NCBI GenBank assembly: GCA_937959095.1
Contig: CALGLY010000505.1
Location: 1 to 8,889, forward strand
DNA length: 8,889 nt
Direction of reading: 5' to 3'
Origin: an uncultured Saprospiraceae bacterium
GTDB lineage: Bacteria; Bacteroidota; Bacteroidia; Chitinophagales; Saprospiraceae
Below the pieces are notes generated by a model, which worked only from the letters and a program-made list of their open reading frames with translations, was not told where the DNA came from and searched no databases. Both the position numbers and the translations under genes were made by a program. This document shows positions 1 through 8,729 of this stretch, piece by piece. The first letter of the stretch is position 1, and each line of letters opens with the position of its first letter.

Positions 1-3000
1 GATCCAACGCCCTTTACGATAACGAATCAAGGAGTTGGTCGGAATCCAAACAACTGGTTGGATACGATAACCTTGGTGAATTTCGTGGATTTATCGGCGA
101 ACTTTCCAAGTTTAGTAGTGGCTACGGATTTCAATTTGATCGCGGATGCTCAAGATGCAGATGACATCAACTTCTATGAAGTATGTGCTGGTCTGGATGG
201 TGGCGCGGACTTAGAAAATGTAGTGAGTACGATCGAAGTACCCCAAGCGGTACAATTGGTTGATATCATCGACGAAGGGGGTAATAATCTAGTCTTTACC
301 TTGATTGGAACGACAGCGACGACGAATATTTATTCGATACTACACCAAGCACCAGGGGAGACCTTGAGTCCAGGAGAGTGCTATCGTATGGAGCTTCGTA
401 CAGAATTATTATTCTGTCCAATTGGGTTAGACTTCGCTACGAATGTCGTGCTATCAAGTACGGCAAGTTGTTTAAATCCAGAACTGTCGGCACTCTTATC
501 GAATGAGGCAGGCGGTGCCTGTTTAGCAGGAGAGACCGAATATGAATATATAAGTGAAGAAGCGGATTTACAAGTAGAGTTTTTCATACCAGAAAACGGC
601 TTAAATGGCGTTGGTCTCTGTGATGAATTCTGTATAGGAGCGCGGGTGAAGAATGTGAAGACCTCCCCACTGATTGATTTAAATAGTATCTTCTTCTTAC
701 CAACGGGCTTGGATTTTGTACCAGGCAGTTGGGAGATTTCGTATCCAGGCGGACCGAATAACTATGGCAATGGGGTGACTGGCGATATGGTTGATTTAGA
801 TATGTGTACGGATAATGCAGCATGGGAAAGCATACCAGATCCAGCACAGATTGCACCAGCCTTTCCACGTGGTAATACGTATGGCTACGATTGGCCAGTC
901 GATTTACTCGGACAAGCAGGTGGGGCATTAGATGATATTATCTCCAATGGTTTACCAGGGGTAAGCACGCAGACTTCGATTGATAATACGAATCAGGTAG
1001 CGTTCCGATTCCGTGTTCAGACGGTTTGTGATGAATTCACATCAGGAACAGCGATTCGTTATATCAACCTTGCCTTAGATCCTTGTGAAACGGAGATTTC
1101 CTCGAATCTAACGGTATCAGAGCCAATCATTGTAGAAGATGCAGATCCAGCAGATTTTGCACAGTTATTGACGGTAGCCGATCCATCAGATGTAAACTGT
1201 GGCGAGATGGGGACTTTAAATATCTCCACGATTAATACTTCGATGACCGAAGCGGTTACCTTGGATGCAAGACAATGCTTGAATATACCGACGGATGGTA
1301 TTACTTATGTATCAGGATCCTTAGTATTCATCGAGCCAGTAGGCTTCGATGGGATGGTAATGGAAGAAGATATCATGGGACCCGATGGTATGGGTGGCAT
1401 GACGGTAGTAGAGAAGCAAATCTGCTTCAATGTACCCGATAACCTAGCACCAGGGGAATTCTATCAATTGGCATTCAACTTTGAGATCGCCGAAACGGTA
1501 GATTGTGATCAAGGACAAATCAGTGTAGAAATCGCAACGGTCTTAGAAGATCAGACCTGTGCGGCATTAGGACAAGATTGTAGTGTAGCGGTATTGAATA
1601 GTGTAAATCCAGTATTTGCCGTACAATTCCTACCACCACTAGATTTGGAGAACTTCGAGGTAACAAGTGCCTGCGATGATGATCCAACGACCTTGGTGTA
1701 TGCGTATATGTTCGATTTGACCAATCCAGGACCTGATTTCATGAATAGCATCGATATTGATGTAATTCGGGATTTGAATCAGAATGGCACGCTCGATAAT
1801 TTCGAGTTAGATCCACTGATTAATCCAATCTTAGCAGGACCATCGACCTTCAATGTGAATCTACCGATGGGCGGTAGCACAAGTATTACGGGCGAATTCA
1901 ATGTACCCGCAGATGTCGGCTGTCCAGCCTTCTTGCGTGTCCGTCAGAATAGTGCCTGTGCCTGTGATGAGACGATTCAATATATAGAAGGAGCAATACC
2001 AGAATTCTTTGCGGACTTAGGAGATGAAGTGGTTTTATGTCCAGGTTCTCCCTTGATATTGGATGTGTGTGGCGACTTTGCCCCATCAGCAGGCAATGAC
2101 TATATCTTTACGAATGGGAATGGGACAACGACCGTGAATTTCATGGGAAGTACCGTACTTACCGTAGAGTCAGACCCAGTAGAAGCAATCGACTTTAGCC
2201 TAAGTGGCGATGATTTAATAGCCAGCCTAAATGCAGGCTTTGGCATGGCAGGTGCAGAAAAGATTAACCTAACGGTAAATCAAGGCTTCTGTCAAGAAAC
2301 CTATACTTTAAACGTACGTGCCGCACCGGACTTGAATTTAGAAGACTTAGAGACTATAGTTGTATGTGAAGGCGATAAGACGACGCTAGATTTAAATTTA
2401 GAAGCAGTCTTAGAAGCCAGTGCGACGATTAGTTGGTCACCAACGACTTTCTTGGATGATCCAACCTCCCCACGTCCACAAATCTGTAATCCAACAGATG
2501 ATATCGACTATACGGTTACAGTATCCTTGGGCGATAGTGAAGTAGGCTGTTCAGCTACGATTATGGTGCCAGTAGAAGTACAAGCACCAGGCGTAGTGGA
2601 TTTAATATATTCAGGCGAAGTGGTTTGTTTCGATGACCAGAACCCTGGGGTATTAACAGCAAGTGCAGGTTTTGTAAACTATGAGTTCTTCGTCCTAGTA
2701 GGCGGTAATGAAATAGCAGTTCAGAATAGTGCAAGCAATGTATACAATGTACCAGGACCAGGGGGTACGTACTTTGTACGAGTAGATGATGGCAGCAATT
2801 GTGGATTAGTATCAAGCACGGTACCAACACCAGGATTACCTTGTGATGAGTGTCCAGATGTATACAATGGACCAGGTACACTGACGGTATGTGCAGGCGA
2901 AACAGTAGATAGTATAAAAGTATTCACAGGCTCTACGGCAGTAGATGGGATCGCCTTTGTCTTATTCAATTCACAACAATTGAATGCCGATGATGTGTAT

Positions 3001-5811
3001 AATTATCCAGCGACAGGCGGCACCGTATTAGGTTCCACCACTCCAGTAGTGATGACGCCTGATACGATGGCAGCGATCTACGATGTAGCCGTACCAACAA
3101 TGGCAGGTGATTATTATGTTTATGCCATATTGAATCCAACACCAGAGCAAGCGAGTTGTCGCCCAATCGTAGAAGTGGTGGTGACGGTGAATCCGTTACC
3201 AATCGCAGATATGGCGATGGATGAAGCCTGTGAAGATGAAAACGGCAACGCCTCCTTTGTACTTAGCGATTATGATGGCGACATCGATATCGTAGGAGGC
3301 AATAGCGTGAGCTATCACATAACAGAAGCGAATGCAGAAGATGGAGTGAATGCGATTACGGATAATCCATATATGACAAGTGCCGACATCACCCTTTATG
3401 TACGCGTAGAAACAGCAGATGGTTGTTATGCAATCGGAGAATTGATCCTTCAAGCAAATCAGTTACCAATGGTAGCGATTAACGGAGGCGATCAAGAATA
3501 TTGTGATGGCGAAACACCACCAGCTTTATTCGTACAGAATCCAGGAACGGGCTTTACCGTAGAATGGTTTGTAGATGCAACGTCAAACACCGCAGTGAGT
3601 GGTGTAATGGTGGGTGGTTTCAATAATGAAAGCATCACGCTTACAGCAGGCTCTTCACCAGCCTTGCCAACAGCAGGGAATAGTGTAACGGTTTATGCTC
3701 AAATTTTAGATGATGCGACAGGATGTATAAGCGTAGCGCGTACACCAGTCATTTTGACGAACAATCCGACACCAATGGCAACAGCAGCCAGCATGACGGT
3801 TTGTGAAAACGACTTCCAATCACGAATTGGAACCTTCGATTTATCTACGATTATAGATGATGTAAATAGCACCTTCACGGAGGGTGATGCCCATGCAGGC
3901 GGAGCCTTTACGGGTTCAACAGGCATGACCTTGACCTTCCATGAGTTGATGAGTGATGCCGAAGCTTGTACCAATGCCGTGATTGATCCATCCAACTTCA
4001 TGAATACCGCATTGGGTAGTCAAACCCTCTTTGCAGCCCTCGTGAATGGAGCAGGTTGTAAGACGGTTGTTCAAGTACAATTGAACGTATCAGGTCAGCC
4101 AGATGCCGATCCGATTACGATTACCGTATGTCCAGACTTGAATATGTCTACGGCATCAGGAATCGACTTGACAGGCTTAGAAGCAACGGTAGCAGGTGGT
4201 AATGCACCAGGTTCATTCAGCGTGACGTGGTATAGTGATATTACCTTAATGACTCTAGTTGCTGATCCAAGCAATGTAGTGGTTGTAGATGGAATGCTCT
4301 TCTATGCAGTCATTACCTTCAATGCCGCACCAATGTGTGAGAATGTAGCAGTGGTGACTTATGTAGTAGATGACACACCAGATGTAGTAGATATTGCATT
4401 AGAATTCTGTGAAGATGAAGCCCTACAAGGCGAAGTAGCAGGGATCAATTTGAGAGATAATGACATCACTGTAGCAGGTGGTTTATCCCAAATTGTAAAC
4501 TGGTACGAAGATGCAGGCTTTACAACGCCAGTACCAGATCCAACGGATGTAACAGTAGATATCGGAACAAATGGAGCAGAAGCGAATATCTTCTATGCAG
4601 AAGTAAGCGATGGTACCTGTGTGAATAGAGCAGAAGTAGGAATTACCGTATTCGAGCAACCCGTACCACTACCAGGCGGTCCATACGAAGTATGTGCCGA
4701 AAGTACCGTGACCCTTAGCGGAGCGAGCCTAGATGGTTCAGCAACGATGGGTATGTGGATGGTAACAGGCATGCCAGCAGGTGGCGATGGAGTCGTAACG
4801 CCAATGGGCTTACTTCCAGACCCAGCCGTAGCAAGCTTCACCGCAAGCGTACCAGGTGATTATACCTTGACTTTGACGACAGATGATCCAACGGGTCCAT
4901 GTCCACCAAATAGCGAGGATGTAATCGTAACGGTACACCCACTACCAGTAGCCTTGCCACCAATGGCAGAGGTATGTGCAGGTAGTAGTGTGGAGGTCGA
5001 TGGGACACCAACCGAAGGAACAGCACCATATGTAACCCATACTTGGGTAGACTTAGGTACTGGAACAGCAACAGGTTATACCCTTGCCAACACCAGCGCA
5101 CAAGTTGTGACGGTAGATGCAAGCGGCGTAGCAATCAATGCAGGAGCAGGCACGGTAGACCTAGAGTATACTGTAATCGACAGCAATGGCTGTACGGATT
5201 CAGGTACAACAACCGTTACAATACACCCACTTCCAATACCGAATCCAGTGGATGACATGGTATGTGTAGGGGATATGGTGATGGTAGATGGCGCACCGAC
5301 TCAAGGAACAACCCCTTATGTAGCACATACATGGGTAGACTTGGGAACAGGTACGGCAGATGCAGCAGGCTACACCCTAATCGGGGCAAGCATGCAGGTG
5401 GTAACCGTAGATGCAAGCACGGCAACGGATGCACAAGCAGGGACAGTAGAATTGGAATACACGGTAGAAGATGTGAATGGCTGTAGCCAATCAGAAACCG
5501 TAACCGTTACCATTAATCCACTTCCAGAGGTGACACCAATGGATGCCAACATCACTTGTGATGCACCGCAGGAAGTCATGTTGAATGTAACGACCAATGC
5601 TGCAAGTCCATCCTATGAGTGGACAGGTCCAGGCATTGTAGCAGGAGCAAACACCGCAACACCAACGGTGAATATGCCAGGTACCTACACCGTAGTGGTA
5701 ACCGATGGCGTAACGGGTTGTATGAACGAAGGACAAGCCTTTGTAACACAAGACCCATTATCGAAGTGTTTACCTGCAACCTTTGAAATAAAACTCAAAG
5801 GTGGAGAATAA
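1..5811 (+). CDS. giant acidic PKD/Ig-like repeat surface protein, 5' partial
   Basis: The frame is open from base 1 to TAA at 5809-5811, so the true start lies left of the window; the TTG at 58 is only an internal codon. The visible 1936 residues (base 1 = residue 1) look extracellular. Residues 1 to about 660 resemble conserved-repeat/DUF11-like surface domains (for example the ITYVSGSLVF strand) and hold an EF-hand-like loop at 591-602. From about 672 (DLGDEVVLCPG) PKD/Ig-like units follow, with SWSP at 811-814. Linkers of the NPLP type fall near residues 1064, 1153, 1255, 1365, 1457, 1553, 1646, 1742 and 1839, so units are about 90-110 residues. Many units have one Cys near the start and one in a late strand (NGC), suggesting disulfides. 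Only about 10 Lys were counted, three in the last 15 residues. No type IX sorting domain or transmembrane anchor is seen at the end (KCLPATFEIKLKGGE). Adhesin or sheath role is inference; substrate unknown. Confidence 0.9.
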   Translation, partial: DPTPFTITNQGVGRNPNNWLDTITLVNFVDLSANFPSLVVATDFNLIADAQDADDINFYEVCAGLDGGADLENVVSTIEVPQAVQLVDIIDEGGNNLVFTLIGTTATTNIYSILHQAPGETLSPGECYRMELRTELLFCPIGLDFATNVVLSSTASCLNPELSALLSNEAGGACLAGETEYEYISEEADLQVEFFIPENGLNGVGLCDEFCIGARVKNVKTSPLIDLNSIFFLPTGLDFVPGSWEISYPGGPNNYGNGVTGDMVDLDMCTDNAAWESIPDPAQIAPAFPRGNTYGYDWPVDLLGQAGGALDDIISNGLPGVSTQTSIDNTNQVAFRFRVQTVCDEFTSGTAIRYINLALDPCETEISSNLTVSEPIIVEDADPADFAQLLTVADPSDVNCGEMGTLNISTINTSMTEAVTLDARQCLNIPTDGITYVSGSLVFIEPVGFDGMVMEEDIMGPDGMGGMTVVEKQICFNVPDNLAPGEFYQLAFNFEIAETVDCDQGQISVEIATVLEDQTCAALGQDCSVAVLNSVNPVFAVQFLPPLDLENFEVTSACDDDPTTLVYAYMFDLTNPGPDFMNSIDIDVIRDLNQNGTLDNFELDPLINPILAGPSTFNVNLPMGGSTSITGEFNVPADVGCPAFLRVRQNSACACDETIQYIEGAIPEFFADLGDEVVLCPGSPLILDVCGDFAPSAGNDYIFTNGNGTTTVNFMGSTVLTVESDPVEAIDFSLSGDDLIASLNAGFGMAGAEKINLTVNQGFCQETYTLNVRAAPDLNLEDLETIVVCEGDKTTLDLNLEAVLEASATISWSPTTFLDDPTSPRPQICNPTDDIDYTVTVSLGDSEVGCSATIMVPVEVQAPGVVDLIYSGEVVCFDDQNPGVLTASAGFVNYEFFVLVGGNEIAVQNSASNVYNVPGPGGTYFVRVDDGSNCGLVSSTVPTPGLPCDECPDVYNGPGTLTVCAGETVDSIKVFTGSTAVDGIAFVLFNSQQLNADDVYNYPATGGTVLGSTTPVVMTPDTMAAIYDVAVPTMAGDYYVYAILNPTPEQASCRPIVEVVVTVNPLPIADMAMDEACEDENGNASFVLSDYDGDIDIVGGNSVSYHITEANAEDGVNAITDNPYMTSADITLYVRVETADGCYAIGELILQANQLPMVAINGGDQEYCDGETPPALFVQNPGTGFTVEWFVDATSNTAVSGVMVGGFNNESITLTAGSSPALPTAGNSVTVYAQILDDATGCISVARTPVILTNNPTPMATAASMTVCENDFQSRIGTFDLSTIIDDVNSTFTEGDAHAGGAFTGSTGMTLTFHELMSDAEACTNAVIDPSNFMNTALGSQTLFAALVNGAGCKTVVQVQLNVSGQPDADPITITVCPDLNMSTASGIDLTGLEATVAGGNAPGSFSVTWYSDITLMTLVADPSNVVVVDGMLFYAVITFNAAPMCENVAVVTYVVDDTPDVVDIALEFCEDEALQGEVAGINLRDNDITVAGGLSQIVNWYEDAGFTTPVPDPTDVTVDIGTNGAEANIFYAEVSDGTCVNRAEVGITVFEQPVPLPGGPYEVCAESTVTLSGASLDGSATMGMWMVTGMPAGGDGVVTPMGLLPDPAVASFTASVPGDYTLTLTTDDPTGPCPPNSEDVIVTVHPLPVALPPMAEVCAGSSVEVDGTPTEGTAPYVTHTWVDLGTGTATGYTLANTSAQVVTVDASGVAINAGAGTVDLEYTVIDSNGCTDSGTTTVTIHPLPIPNPVDDMVCVGDMVMVDGAPTQGTTPYVAHTWVDLGTGTADAAGYTLIGASMQVVTVDASTATDAQAGTVELEYTVEDVNGCSQSETVTVTINPLPEVTPMDANITCDAPQEVMLNVTTNAASPSYEWTGPGIVAGANTATPTVNMPGTYTVVVTDGVTGCMNEGQAFVTQDPLSKCLPATFEIKLKGGE
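1771..1806 (+). other. EF-hand-like calcium loop within the giant protein
   Basis: Residues 591-602 of the visible protein read DLNQNGTLDNFE. This places Asp, Asn, Asn, Asp and Glu at loop positions 1, 3, 5, 9 and 12, with Gly at 6 and Leu at 8, which is the canonical EF-hand calcium-loop pattern. Such loops occur in SdrD-B-like and dockerin-like extracellular domains, where calcium stiffens the fold. Calcium binding here is inferred from the motif alone. Confidence 0.55.
4936..5514 (+). repeat. in-frame tandem duplication of a 96/97-residue PKD-like unit
   Basis: Unit 1 (4936-5223, 96 residues) and unit 2 (5224-5514, 97 residues) both begin with HPLP. They share HTWVDLGTGTA, GYTL, QVVTVDAS, AGTV, LEYTV and NGC in the same order, and roughly two thirds of residues are identical by hand alignment. 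They differ by a two-residue gap after GTGTA and a one-residue gap after DAS. The following unit (from 5515, NPLPEVTP) and the preceding one (4657-4935) are clearly more divergent, so this pair is a more recent duplication inside the array. Confidence 0.85.
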
Positions 5812-5815
5812 TTTT

Positions 5816-5847
5816 AATTAACAATTGATAATTATTCATTGTTAATT
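5816..5847. repeat. AT-rich 10-bp inverted repeat after the giant gene
   Basis: AATTAACAAT (5816-5825) and ATTGTTAATT (5838-5847) are exact reverse complements around a 12-nt AT-rich spacer that is itself nearly palindromic. It starts 5 bases after the stop codon. It has only two G-C pairs and no directly following T-run, so it is not a convincing terminator. It resembles the AT-rich palindromes often found between genes in low-GC genomes; its function is unknown. Confidence 0.6.
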
Positions 5848-5880
5848 CTTAATTAATAAAATATTTCATTGACGTTTTTT

Positions 5881-5917
5881 TCCTTCGTTGTTCATAAAAC
5901 AGGAGCAACTCGAAGGA
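5881..5917 (+). other. candidate structured RNA stem-loop between gene and terminator
   Basis: The left arm 5881-5893 (T, CCTTCG, TTGTTC) pairs with the right arm 5903-5917 (GAGCAA, CT bulge, CGAAGG, A). That makes 13 base pairs with one G-U wobble and a 2-nt bulge, closed by a 9-nt loop (ATAAAACAG). A T7 run lies before the stem rather than after it, so it is not itself a + strand terminator. Because a rho-independent terminator follows 13 nt downstream, the pair could form the 3' end of the giant gene's mRNA or of a separate small RNA. No promoter or known RNA family was recognised. Confidence 0.4.
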
Positions 5918-5929
5918 CTAGTGTACATG

Positions 5930-5960
5930 GCCTCTGCATCTTTGATGTGGGGGCTTTTTT
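5930..5960 (+). terminator. rho-independent terminator
   Basis: The arms are GCCTCTGCATC (5930-5940) and GATGTGGGGGC (5944-5954). They form an 11-bp RNA stem with three G-U wobbles and a 3-nt UUU loop, followed at once by six T residues (5955-5960). It lies about 120 bases after the giant gene's stop on the same strand and probably ends that transcript or a small RNA between them. Confidence 0.8.
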
Positions 5961-6005
5961 GTGGTTTTGAATCAATTTTGACGAAGAAATTAAAAACATT
6001 GCACA

Positions 6006-6386
6006 ATGAATAGAATAGCAATTTTTAGAAAAATTATCCTAGAAATATTCTATGAACATGCCAACTATTCCACTCTGTCCGAAGGCATTCGATACGAAAA
6101 GATTCGTGGATGAGAAGAACGATTGTTACTAATTGGTGTGCTTAGATTGGACTGCAGAAAGATGGGTTTATACTGTAATTTTTCATGTAGATATTATCAA
6201 TGGCAAAATATGGGTGCAACAAGACAATACAGAAGTTGCTATCGCTAACTTAATGCTTGAAGAAGACATTAAAAAATCAAAAATTATACTTGGATATTTT
6301 TCAGAAAGACGGTCTAAGAGCTTGTTGGTTTTCAGGAAGGAAAACCCCCAACAAGCTCTAAGTATTTCAGCTTTACAGTAGCCTAG
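6006..6386 (+). pseudogene. xisI: xisI-like (fdxN element excision controlling factor family) pseudogene
   Basis: XisI proteins were named as helpers of fdxN-element excision in heterocystous cyanobacteria; homologues, normally next to xisH, are widespread and of unclear role. Here the pieces lie in several frames. ATG at 6006 gives MNRIAIFRKIILEIF through RYEKI, then TGA at 6111. The +1 frame reads VDEKNDCY (6106-6129), then TAA at 6130. LLIGV (6125-6139) is back in the first frame. From about 6145 the second frame reads WTAERWVYTVIFHVDI, NGKIWVQQDNTEVAIANL and KIILGYFSERRSK. A 44-bp hairpin insertion follows, and the C-terminus FSFTVA-stop (6366-6386) resumes in the first frame. With the insertion removed, the end SERRSKYFSFTVA matches in length the usual family ending with FAVA. 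No xisH remnant is seen upstream. Translation from TTG 6133 would give only a fragment with a foreign tail, so the gene is most likely dead. The symbol marks the family, not function. Confidence 0.82.
6313..6362. mobile_element. small palindromic insertion in xisI with 6-bp direct repeats
   Basis: TCTAAG occurs at 6313-6318 and again at 6357-6362, 44 bp apart. Between the copies is a 38-bp core. The arms 6317-6333 and 6340-6359 form 12 perfect base pairs (AGAGCTTGTTGG with CCAACAAGCTCT), then a CCC bulge on the right, then 5 more pairs (TTTTC with GAAAA), around a 6-nt loop. Deleting one repeat plus the core rejoins the xisI frame, so this is an insertion with a probable target-site duplication. 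It encodes nothing and would need a transposase in trans, like a REP/MITE-type element. Neither strand has a T-run after the stem, so it is a poor intrinsic terminator. Confidence 0.65.
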
Positions 6387-6413
6387 TTAGTAGATCTAAA
6401 AACTTTACTGTCA

Positions 6414-7055
6414 CTAAGTCAAAAACGGATTCGTCTTCCGCTCTGCGCCCACGGTAGTCGGTGCGCCATGTCCCGAATAAACAAGTGTTTCATCTGGTAG
6501 ACTAAGGAACTGCGTTTTGATGCTTTGTAAAAGCGTCTGCATATCGCCACCTGGCAAATCAGTACGTCCTATGCTGCCTTGAAAAAGCACATCGCCTCCA
6601 ATAATGAACCCACTAGCTTCGCAATAGAACGAAATACTAGCAGGGGAGTGGCCTGGTGTAAAGCGCGTTTCCAGCTTCGTATTCCCGAATTCTATGATTT
6701 CGCCTATCTCGATATAACGACTCGGTTGCGGTGACGGTTCGTTATAAGGAATACCATACATCTGTGAGACTTGCGCCGTGCTATCCAATACGATTTGCTC
6801 CCCTTCATGGATTTCTAAGCCCAAATTATAAGTCTCCGCCACGAATTTATTGCCAAATACATGGTCGATATGACAATGCGTATTGAGTAAGCGCACGGGT
6901 TTCAAGTCGTGCTGTTGAAGGAGACCAACCAAGGCTTCTTTTTCATGTCCATGAAAACAACCTGGATCTATGATGACACATTCCTTGGTTTCATCGTGGA
7001 TGATGATGGTGTTTTCCTGAAAAGGATTATTGACTAAATATATTACTTCTGCCAT
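6414..7055 (-). CDS. MBL-fold metallo-hydrolase (glyoxalase II / YcbL-like)
   Basis: This 213-residue cytoplasmic protein has no signal peptide and is a compact metallo-beta-lactamase-fold hydrolase. The metal ligands are all present: THCHIDH at 59-65 (His60, His62, Asp64, His65), GHS with His136, GGDVLF with Asp155, and SGHG with His196. GRTDLPGGD (163-171) and the end GAERKTNPFLT are typical of the short YcbL-like branch, which lacks the larger C-terminal substrate domain of classical glyoxalase II. The likely reaction is thioester hydrolysis such as S-lactoylglutathione or a related acyl thiol, but the substrate cannot be fixed from sequence. The ATG at 7053-7055 has no Shine-Dalgarno sequence, only an AT-rich leader as usual in Bacteroidota. 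It lies 75 bp downstream of guaB on the same strand and could share its transcript; it converges on the xisI remnant. Confidence 0.9.
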   Translation of the reverse strand: MAEVIYLVNNPFQENTIIIHDETKECVIIDPGCFHGHEKEALVGLLQQHDLKPVRLLNTHCHIDHVFGNKFVAETYNLGLEIHEGEQIVLDSTAQVSQMYGIPYNEPSPQPSRYIEIGEIIEFGNTKLETRFTPGHSPASISFYCEASGFIIGGDVLFQGSIGRTDLPGGDMQTLLQSIKTQFLSLPDETLVYSGHGAPTTVGAERKTNPFLT

Positions 7056-7095
7056 TGAATTTTATTATTGCTTTGTTGGATACTTGTATATTTTG

Positions 7096-7119
7096 TTTCC
7101 ACCAATTTATCGGTGGGAA
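7096..7119 (-). promoter_or_regulatory. hairpin between guaB and the MBL gene
   Basis: TTTCCACC (7096-7103) and GGTGGGAA (7112-7119) can pair over 8 bp, with one wobble, around an 8-nt loop. It begins 11 bases past the guaB stop. On the - strand it is followed by CAAAATAT rather than a T-run, so it is a weak terminator at best. It could instead protect the guaB mRNA 3' end or lower read-through into the MBL gene. No TAnnTTTG promoter was seen in this gap. Confidence 0.4.
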
Positions 7120-7130
7120 TTCTAAACGAC

Positions 7131-8648
<1,518 letters not shown>

Positions 8649-8695
8649 CTAATTTTTTGGGTGTTAATTTTTAGTTTTTGAATTAGTAAAAATAA

Positions 8696-8718
8696 TTCTA
8701 TTTTTATTAGAAATAGAA
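8696..8718. promoter_or_regulatory. 8-bp inverted repeat in the divergent intergenic region
   Basis: TTCTATTT (8696-8703) and AAATAGAA (8711-8718) are exact reverse complements around 7 nt. It sits between the divergent guaB and DUF4258 promoters, where an operator could act, but the surrounding DNA is very AT-rich and such repeats arise easily by chance. No regulator gene is visible nearby. Confidence 0.25.
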
Positions 8719-8729
8719 AGAAGTAAGGC

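Noticed and set aside
4657..5760. CRISPR-like or satellite repeat array
   Set aside because: The periodicity of about 290 bp is in frame and protein-level (PKD-like units), with diverged DNA and no short identical repeats.
381..5779. Many 60-114-residue open frames on the - strand, and two on the + strand, inside the giant gene
   Set aside because: They overlap a continuous, strongly protein-like frame, show no domain pattern, and arise because the giant gene's codon use leaves few stops in other frames.
5773..5787. LPATF near the C-terminus as a sortase (LPxTG-like) signal
   Set aside because: No hydrophobic segment and positive tail follow it, and Bacteroidota of this kind do not use classical LPxTG anchoring.
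6317..6359. The xisI hairpin as a bidirectional rho-independent terminator
   Set aside because: The stem is strong, but neither strand has a T-run after it, and the TCTAAG duplication plus the restored xisI frame are better explained by insertion.
6133..6381. An 82-residue + strand frame starting at TTG as an independent gene
   Set aside because: It is the middle of the broken xisI; its last 21 residues are translated from the hairpin insertion and the shifted frame after it.
6375..6411. ACAGTA/TACTGT inverted repeat downstream of the MBL gene as its terminator
   Set aside because: The stem is only 6 bp with a 25-nt loop and no following T-run on the - strand.
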